DNA of 6,612 bases, from assembly GCA_003646705.1 (NCBI GenBank), contig QMLK01000054.1, positions 1-6,612 on the forward strand, read 5' to 3'. Source of the DNA: Deltaproteobacteria bacterium. GTDB lineage: Bacteria; Desulfobacterota; B13-G15. The notes beneath the pieces are model-generated. The model saw nothing but the letters and a program-made list of their open reading frames with translations. It was not told the origin of the DNA and did not search any database. The translations under genes and the position numbers were made by a program. Below, one piece after another: positions 1 through 4,342 of this stretch; position 1 is the first letter of the stretch, and each line of letters opens with the position of its first letter.

Positions 1-251
1 AGGTAACGCATCACCCCCCCTGTGGCATCGAGGCCGTAAGAGCTCCCGCCGGTGAGCAGCAGCGCGTGCACCTCAGGGACCGTGTGCAACGGCCCGAGGG
101 AATCGGTCTGCCTGGTCCCCGGGGCAGTCCCCCTTACCTCGATCCCGGCCGTCACCCCCTCCTCGAAGATCAAGACGGTACAGCCCGTGAGGGCCTTGAA
201 ATCGCTCGAGTGGCCGACCTTCATCCCCCCTACATCGGTTATGGAGGGCAT
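1..251 (-). CDS. P1 family peptidase (DmpA/S58, L-aminopeptidase/D-esterase type), N-terminal fragment
   Basis: The reverse strand from the ATG at 251-249 is open to the window edge and encodes 83 complete residues. The start is supported by AGGAGGA at 264-258, about six bases upstream. The fragment begins MPSITDVGGMKVGHSSD, continues with a GCTVLIFEEG stretch and an EVRGTAPGTRQTD segment, and ends in LLLTGGSSYGLDATGGV. This order (ITDV..VGH near the N-terminus, a GxTV.. strand, a RG..PGTR(E/Q)TD loop, LTGGS.YGLDA) is typical of P1/DmpA-family peptidases. These are self-processing Ntn-like enzymes that release N-terminal residues from peptides, amides or beta-peptides. The autocleavage site and catalytic Ser at the start of the beta chain lie beyond the window, so activity cannot be judged. 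The family usually runs to roughly 320-370 aa, so about three quarters is missing. The gene is divergent from an M24 peptidase gene, which hints at a peptide-use locus. The family call is firm; the substrate is unknown. Confidence 0.87.
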   Translation of the reverse strand, partial: MPSITDVGGMKVGHSSDFKALTGCTVLIFEEGVTAGIEVRGTAPGTRQTDSLGPLHTVPEVHALLLTGGSSYGLDATGGVMRY

Positions 252-333
252 CTGCGTTCCTCCTGTTCTTGTGGTGACCCTTTTGACCCTTTTATGATAT
301 AAGCCCTTCAGAAATGCAAGAGGAGGACCGCAG
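252..333. promoter_or_regulatory. Divergent intergenic region between the P1 and M24 peptidase genes
   Basis: This 82-bp region separates two divergent start codons and is much more AT-rich than the genes around it. For the plus-strand gene I see a possible sigma70-type promoter: TTGTGG (269-274), an 18-bp spacer and TATGAT (293-298). The region also contains GACCCTTTT twice in tandem (276-284 and 285-293), the second copy running into the -10. Each gene has its own Shine-Dalgarno at the region's edge (minus-strand AGGAGGA at 264-258, plus-strand AGGAGG at 321-326). I could not define a good minus-strand promoter; the same AT-rich core, read in reverse as TTATATCATAA, may serve it. All promoter calls are by eye. 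Confidence 0.5.
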
Positions 334-1524
334 ATGTGCGCACTGCCCTTCGTACTCACCCCCCGAGAGGAGATAGAGCGCAGGATAGAGGGGTTGAGGA
401 CCAGGATGGAGGAGGGGGGAGTGGAGGTGGCCCTCCTGGTCCAGAACGTGGATGTCTTCTACTTCAGTGGCACCTTACAGAGGGGCTACCTGGTGGTGCC
501 GCTTCAGCAGGAGGCCGTCCTCTTCATCCAGCAGGACTACGAAAGGGCCAGCCTCGAGAGCCCCCTCAGGGTGGAGAAGGTCAGGGGGCTCAGGGACCTC
601 AGGGGCTTTAGACCTCTCCTTCAGGCGAAGAGGGTCGGCCTGGAGTTCGACGTCCTGCCCCTTGGCCTCTTTCAGCGGATCGAGCGGTCCTTTCAGGGGA
701 AGGAGTTCCTCGACATCTCGAGGGACATCCTCTCGGTGCGGGCCCGTAAGAGCCCCTTTGAGATAGAGCAGCTCAAGCGCTCCGGCGAGATCGTGGTCCA
801 CGTCTTCTCCAAGGTGCCCGAGCTGTGCAAGGAGGGGATGGCGGAGGTGGAGCTCGATGCCCTCCTTCAGGCCGAGGGCCGCAGACGGGGCCATCAGGGG
901 TGGCTGAGGATGAGAGGCCTCAACCAGGAGATGGCCAACATCGCCATCATGGCTGGTGAAAGCGGGGCCTTCCCCTCTTACCCCGACACCCCCTTGAAGG
1001 GTTACGGGGTCACCCACGCCATAGCCCAAGGGGCCTCGTGGAGGAGGATAGGGAGGGATGAGCCCATAGTCGTGGATTACGGCGGTGGTTACAACGGCTA
1101 TACCACCGACGAGACGCGGACCTTCGTGATAGGGAGACTGCCGGAGCCCTTCAAGGGGGCCTATGAAGTCGCCCTGGAGGTCCTCCATACCTTTGAGGCC
1201 CATGCGAAGGCTGGCTCAAACGGCAGGGACCTATACGAGCTCTGCCTGAAGGTCGTAAGACGTAGGGGCCTCCAGGAGTACTTCATGGGGTATGGGGAGG
1301 GGAAGGTGAAGTTCATCGGCCACGGCATCGGCCTCGAGATAAACGAATGGCCCATCATCGCCCGGGGCAGGGACGAGGTGCTCGAGGAGGGGATGGTCTT
1401 CGCCTTTGAGCCCAAGTTCGTCTTCCCCGGCAGAGGGGCCGTGGGGGTGGAGGTGGACTACGTCGTCAGGCGAAGGGGGGTCGAACGGCTGACCGACTTC
1501 CCCATCGAGGTCATTTCCCTCTGA
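334..1524 (+). CDS. M24 family metallopeptidase (Xaa-Pro aminopeptidase/dipeptidase-like)
   Basis: A complete 396-aa protein starting at ATG 334, with AGGAGG at 321-326 seven bases upstream. Residues about 10-135 look like a creatinase-type N-terminal domain (REEIERRIEGLRTRMEE, then DVFYFSGT). Residues about 140-396 are the pita-bread catalytic domain. The five dinuclear-metal ligands can be assigned: D248 and D259 in VVDYGGGYNGYTTDETRTF, H330 in GHGIGLEINEWP, E359 in FAFEPKF and E373 in VGVEVDYVV. The 11-residue Asp-Asp spacing equals that in E. coli PepP. H228 (VTHAI) is a likely active-site His upstream of the first Asp. The position seven residues after H330, His361 in PepP, is Asn337 here, so true prolidase/Xaa-Pro specificity is uncertain. 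No signal peptide is seen, so it should be cytoplasmic. M24 also includes creatinase-like hydrolases, so peptide cleavage is the likeliest role but unproven. Its 3' end overlaps the convergent DsbC-like gene. Confidence 0.93.
   Translation: MCALPFVLTPREEIERRIEGLRTRMEEGGVEVALLVQNVDVFYFSGTLQRGYLVVPLQQEAVLFIQQDYERASLESPLRVEKVRGLRDLRGFRPLLQAKRVGLEFDVLPLGLFQRIERSFQGKEFLDISRDILSVRARKSPFEIEQLKRSGEIVVHVFSKVPELCKEGMAEVELDALLQAEGRRRGHQGWLRMRGLNQEMANIAIMAGESGAFPSYPDTPLKGYGVTHAIAQGASWRRIGRDEPIVVDYGGGYNGYTTDETRTFVIGRLPEPFKGAYEVALEVLHTFEAHAKAGSNGRDLYELCLKVVRRRGLQEYFMGYGEGKVKFIGHGIGLEINEWPIIARGRDEVLEEGMVFAFEPKFVFPGRGAVGVEVDYVVRRRGVERLTDFPIEVISL
1511..1524. other. Tail-to-tail overlap of convergent genes
   Basis: The stop of the M24 gene (TGA 1522-1524, plus) lies inside the last codons of the DsbC-like gene, and that gene's stop (TGA 1513-1511, minus) lies inside the last codons of the M24 gene. 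The two reading frames share 14 bp. There is no intergenic space for a terminator between them, so transcripts from both sides are expected to run into the opposite gene. Confidence 0.9.
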
Positions 1525-2362
1525 CCTCCTTTTTCCCCAGGAGCACCCTCTCTATGTCGCGCGTCCCTTCGTAGAGCTTCCCCCCTACCACCACCGCCGG
1601 GATCCCGTCGACCCCTATCCCCTCCTTCACCTCCTCGGCGTCGGCCTTCAAGGCTTGGGCGATCTCCTCCCCGTCGCAGCCCTTGAGGAACTCAGCCCCG
1701 GCCCTTTCCCTCAGCCACTTCAGGGCCTCCTCCTTCTTCTCCCCGTAGCACACCCGCAGGAAATCCCAGAAGAGCTCCGGACGCCGCTGCCTCACGCACT
1801 CGATGGCCCGCTCCAGCTCCCTGTCTCTTCCGAAGGGCATGCTCTTGTAGTAGAGGGTATAGCCCCGGTTGGCCTTGATGTGGTCTATCAGGGCCGGGAC
1901 CACCTTCCTGCAGTGGGGACAGGAGGGGTTGCTTATGAGGAGCACCTTCTGCCCCCTCCCCAGCGTAGGGCCCCTCAACTTCACCTTTACCTTTGCGAGG
2001 TCGACCTCCCTGGGGGACCTGGCTTTGGCGAACTCCGGCATGAGTTTGAGGAAGTGAGCCCGCGAGAGCTCCTTCGCCGTGGAGGCCTCATAGATCCTGC
2101 CGAGGAAGACCAACCTCTTGTCCTTGGAGAGGTAAAGGAGTACAGGCCTCTCCTTCTTGCCCTCCTTGATGACCATGGCCACCGCGTAAAGGCCGGTCCC
2201 CTCGTCGAAGATGGCCCTGAACCCCTCTACCTCCACCCTCTCCTTCCGCAGGACCCGCTTCACAAACCCCTCGGCGACCTCCCTTATCCCCTTCTCCTCT
2301 CCCGAGGCCGGGAGGGCTGCCAACAACAGTGGGACCAAAAGGAACAGCAACCCTCGCTTCAT
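1511..2362 (-). CDS. DsbC/DsbG-like secreted thiol:disulfide oxidoreductase (thioredoxin fold)
   Basis: From ATG 2362-2360 this encodes 283 aa with a clear Sec signal peptide: MKR n-region, a hydrophobic GLLFLLVPLLLAALP core, and a probable cut after ASG (residue 21). Residues about 25-110 resemble the DsbC-type N-terminal domain (LLYLSKDKRLVFLGRIYEA). The thioredoxin-fold domain begins near residue 138, with the redox motif CPHC at 148-151 and a cis-Pro loop GIPAVVV (Pro255). Between them lies a helical insert with C189, C205 and C229, which may form a structural disulfide. It should reduce, isomerise or oxidise protein disulfides in the periplasm; which of these depends on its partner, which is not in the window. 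A longer reading from TTG 2401 adds 13 residues but has no ribosome site. I chose the ATG because the signal peptide starts there, although its AGGAG (2367-2363) abuts the start codon with no spacer. It is convergent with the M24 gene and divergent from etfB. Confidence 0.86.
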   Translation of the reverse strand: MKRGLLFLLVPLLLAALPASGEEKGIREVAEGFVKRVLRKERVEVEGFRAIFDEGTGLYAVAMVIKEGKKERPVLLYLSKDKRLVFLGRIYEASTAKELSRAHFLKLMPEFAKARSPREVDLAKVKVKLRGPTLGRGQKVLLISNPSCPHCRKVVPALIDHIKANRGYTLYYKSMPFGRDRELERAIECVRQRRPELFWDFLRVCYGEKKEEALKWLRERAGAEFLKGCDGEEIAQALKADAEEVKEGIGVDGIPAVVVGGKLYEGTRDIERVLLGKKEVRGK

Positions 2363-2371
2363 CTCCTGGAC

Positions 2372-2401
2372 AAGATAGCCCCAAAAGGGAGGCCTTGACA
2401 A
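2372..2401 (-). promoter_or_regulatory. Candidate promoter of the DsbC-like gene
   Basis: On the minus strand TTGTCA (2401-2396) and TATCTT (2377-2372) are separated by 18 bp, a reasonable sigma70-type pair. Initiation about seven bases beyond the -10 would fall near 2365, only a few bases before the ATG at 2362. The message would be nearly leaderless, which fits the Shine-Dalgarno being too close to the start to work normally. The -35 lies inside an odd palindrome, CCTTG-A-CAAGG (2393-2403). This is a by-eye call. Confidence 0.4.
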
Positions 2402-2429
2402 GGGTTACAGTGCTTGACTGGTCACCATC

Positions 2430-2458
2430 GGTGTGCTAAAAAGGCTTTGAGATATAAT
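2430..2458 (+). promoter_or_regulatory. Candidate promoter of the etfBA-oxidoreductase operon
   Basis: A perfect TATAAT lies at 2453-2458, about 25 bp before the etfB start codon. The base run 17 bp upstream (GGTGTG, 2430-2435) is a poor -35, so this promoter may need an activator or be intrinsically weak. A second weak option is TTGACT (2414-2419), 17 bp, TAAAAA (2437-2442). A short dyad CACC-ATC-GGTG (2423-2433) sits over the -35 zone and could be a regulator half-site pair. Confidence 0.55.
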
Positions 2459-2469
2459 TCACAAAGCCT
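2442..2469. promoter_or_regulatory. Operator-like palindrome centred on the etf -10 box
   Basis: AGGCTTTG (2442-2449) and CAAAGCCT (2462-2469) are perfect inverted repeats separated by 12 bp. Their centre coincides exactly with the centre of TATAAT (2453-2458). The left arm is upstream of any start site from this -10, so it would not be part of that transcript, which argues for a DNA-level operator rather than an RNA hairpin. A dimeric repressor bound here would cover the -10. TetR/FadR-type acyl-CoA-responsive regulators are the usual kind at such operons, but no regulator gene is in the window. Confidence 0.55.
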
Positions 2470-2482
2470 AAGGAGGGAGGAG

Positions 2483-3277
2483 ATGGACATTTTAGTTTGT
2501 TTGAAACAGGTGCCGGATACAGAGGCTGACATCAGGCCGACCTCGGACATGACGGCCATAGACTACACAGGGGTGAAGTTCATCGTCAACGTGTATGATG
2601 AGTATGCGGTGGAGGAGGCCTTGAGGGTCAGGGAGAAGGTCGGCGGCAAGGTGACCATCGTCTCCCTTGGCCCCGATAGGGCCGTGGAGGCCATAAGGAC
2701 CGCCCTGGCCATGGGGGCCGATGAAGCGGTCCATCTCAACGACCCGGCGCTCCTGGACGGCGATGCCTACACCACCGCCCGGGCCCTGGCCAAGGCCATC
2801 GAGGGGATGAGCTACGACTTGATCTTCTGCGGCAAGCAGGCCATCGACGACGACCTGGCCCAGGTGGGGAGCATCCTCGGTGAGCTGTTGGGCCTTCAGA
2901 CCGTCACGGGCATCATGAAGTTCGAGCTGGTGGATGACGGCAAGAAGGCCCGGGTCCACAGGCAGGTGGAGGGAGGGATGGACGTGTTGGAGGTCCCGCT
3001 TCCGGCCATCTTCACCGCCACCAAGGGGCTCAACGAACCCCGTTATCCGTCCCTTCCGGGGATCATGAAGGCGAAGAAGAAACCCTTGAAGACGGTCTCC
3101 CTCGGCGATCTCGGCTTGAGCGAGGAGGAGGTGGGGGCCAAAGGCGCCCTCACGAAGGTGGTGCGCTACTCCCTGCCACCCATGAGGCAGGCAGGCACCA
3201 TCATCGAGGGGGAGACCCCTGAGGAGAAGGCCTCCAAGCTGGCCAAGGCCCTCAGGGAAGAGGTCAAGGTGATCTAA
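2483..3277 (+). CDS. etfB: Electron transfer flavoprotein beta subunit
   Basis: A 264-aa protein from ATG 2483, preceded by AAGGAGG (2470-2476) with a six-base spacer. A reading frame open further upstream has no ribosome site and crosses the promoter, so it is not used. Family motifs: CLKQVPDT (6-13), VNVYDEYAVEEALRVRE (36-51, nucleotide-binding region), CGKQAIDDDLAQVG (116-129), and the ETF-beta signature from VHRQVEGG (158-165) to NEPRYPSLPGIMKAKKK (184-200). The signature includes the recognition loop, whose Leu191 should dock into acyl-CoA dehydrogenases. With EtfA it forms the soluble cytoplasmic heterodimer that takes electrons from acyl-CoA dehydrogenases. GKQAIDDD resembles the AMP-binding housekeeping type (as in human ETFB) more than the AIDGDTAQVG common in bifurcating ETFs. 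I therefore lean towards a non-bifurcating protein, but this is inference. It is the first gene of the operon, 12 bp before etfA. Confidence 0.97.
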   Translation: MDILVCLKQVPDTEADIRPTSDMTAIDYTGVKFIVNVYDEYAVEEALRVREKVGGKVTIVSLGPDRAVEAIRTALAMGADEAVHLNDPALLDGDAYTTARALAKAIEGMSYDLIFCGKQAIDDDLAQVGSILGELLGLQTVTGIMKFELVDDGKKARVHRQVEGGMDVLEVPLPAIFTATKGLNEPRYPSLPGIMKAKKKPLKTVSLGDLGLSEEEVGAKGALTKVVRYSLPPMRQAGTIIEGETPEEKASKLAKALREEVKVI

Positions 3278-3289
3278 GGAGGTGCAGCG

Positions 3290-4282
3290 ATGGCAGGCGT
3301 ATGGGTATATGCGGAGGTGAAGGACGGGGCCGTTAAGAAGGTGGCCTATGAAATCCTCGGAGCGGCGAAGAAGATGGCCGAGCAGAAGGGGGAGCCCCTC
3401 TGCGCCGTGATGATCGGCAAGGACGTGGAGGGCTTGGCCCCAGGGCTCGGTGCCTACGGTGCGGAGAAGGTATACGTGATCCAGGGCGACTCCTTCGCCC
3501 GTTACACCACCGGTGCCTTCACCAAGGCCCTCTGCGATCTGGTCAAGCAGGAGCAGCCCTCCATCCTCCTGTTCGGAGCCAGCATCAACGGCAAGGACCT
3601 ATCGGCCCGCGCCTCGGGAAGGCTCGGGGTGGGGCTCGCCACCGACTGTACGGAGATCGGGTTGGACGAGGCCGGCAACCTGAAGGTCAAGAGGCCCATG
3701 TTCGCCGGCAAGGTCTACGCGGAGGTGGTCTTCTCGGATCGCAAGCCCCAGATGGCCTCGGTGAGGCCCAACGTACTGGGGCTGCCGGAGGCGGACGAGT
3801 CGCGCAAGGCCGAGGTCGTAAAGGTGGACGTCCAGGTGGGACCTGACGACATCGGGCTGGAAGTGGTGGACTTCGTCGAGGTGGGTGGTGGCAAGATCGA
3901 CCTCACGGAGGCCGAGATCATCGTCTCCGGTGGACGCGGCATGAAGGGGGCCGAGAACTTCAAGATCCTCGAGGAGTTGGCCGAGGTCTTAGGGGGCGTA
4001 GTGGGGGCCTCCAGGGCCGCGGTGGATGCCGGCTGGAGACCCCAGTCCGACCAGGTGGGCCAGAGCGGCAAGGTGGTAAGCCCCAACCTCTACATCGCAT
4101 GTGGCATCTCAGGGGCCATCCAGCACCTGGCCGGCATGGGCACCTCCAAGGTGATCGTGGCCATCAACAAGGACCCCGAGGCCCCCATCTTCAAGAAGGC
4201 CGACTACGGGGTGGTCGATGACCTCTTCAAGGTGGTGCCTGCCTTGACCGAGGAGGTCCGTAAGCTCAAGGCCCAGAGTTAG
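3290..4282 (+). CDS. etfA: Electron transfer flavoprotein alpha subunit
   Basis: A 330-aa protein from ATG 3290. The stop codon of etfB is part of a near-ideal ribosome site (TAAGGAGGTG, 3275-3284), so the two subunits are tightly linked for translation. Residues 1-190 form the alpha-specific N-terminal domain. Residues about 200-330 form the FAD-binding domain: SGGRGMK (213-219), [11 protein letters not shown] (239-249, flavin-side Arg242), [11 protein letters not shown] (255-265), [17 protein letters not shown] (267-283, His279 matching human His286), [10 protein letters not shown] (292-301) and [14 protein letters not shown] (304-317). The human Thr266 position is Ser259 here, a substitution that keeps the hydroxyl. 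There is no N-terminal ferredoxin extension, unlike some clostridial EtfA proteins. It carries the FAD that passes electrons onward, here presumably to the membrane protein encoded next. Length and motifs are normal throughout. Confidence 0.98.
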   Translation: MAGVWVYAEVKDGAVKKVAYEILGAAKKMAEQKGEPLCAVMIGKDVEGLAPGLGAYGAEKVYVIQGDSFARYTTGAFTKALCDLVKQEQPSILLFGASINGKDLSARASGRLGVGLATDCTEIGLDEAGNLKVKRPMFAGKVYAEVVFSDRKPQMASVRPNVLGLPEADESRKAEVVKVDVQVGPDDIGLEVVDFVEVGGGKIDLTEAEIIVSGGRGMKGAENFKILEELAEVLGGVVGASRAAVDAGWRPQSDQVGQSGKVVSPNLYIACGISGAIQHLAGMGTSKVIVAINKDPEAPIFKKADYGVVDDLFKVVPALTEEVRKLKAQS

Positions 4283-4299
4283 CCAGCAGATGAGACAGC

Positions 4300-4323
4300 G
4301 GGGGCCCGGACTGCCGGGCCCCC
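4300..4323 (+). other. Intercistronic hairpin between etfA and the membrane oxidoreductase
   Basis: GGGGGCCCGG (4300-4309) pairs perfectly with CCGGGCCCCC (4314-4323) around the tetraloop ACTG. This 10-bp all-GC stem sits in the 60-bp gap after etfA. It is followed by ATAGCAAGG, not a T-run, so it lacks the second half of a Rho-independent terminator. The ribosome site of the next gene follows six bases later. The likely role is to block 3' exonucleases or cause partial termination, so that soluble EtfBA is made in excess of the membrane partner. That role is inferred. Confidence 0.75.
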
Positions 4324-4342
4324 ATAGCAAGGAGGGGCAAGG

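Noticed and set aside
475..1203. 242-codon minus-strand frame opposite the M24 gene
   Set aside because: In codon register with the M24 gene and explained by the same avoidance of TTA/CTA/TCA; no motif or credible start.
1655..2398. 247-codon plus-strand frame opposite the DsbC-like gene
   Set aside because: A shadow of the minus-strand gene: low-complexity Leu/Pro-rich product, no ribosome site or family motif, whereas the minus strand encodes a signal peptide and CPHC.
2395..2400. Perfect TTGACA on the plus strand as -35 of the etf promoter
   Set aside because: No acceptable -10 lies 16-18 bp downstream, and TATAAT at 2453 is over 50 bp away; the hexamer is better explained as part of the CCTTG-A-CAAGG dyad.
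2414..2482. Upstream extension of etfB by 23 codons from TTG 2414
   Set aside because: It would include the -10 box, lacks a ribosome site, and EtfB proteins begin at the MDILVCLKQVPD segment, which has a strong Shine-Dalgarno.
4300..4323. Hairpin read as a Rho-independent terminator ending the etf transcript
   Set aside because: No T-run follows the stem, and the next gene's ribosome site starts six bases later in the same direction.
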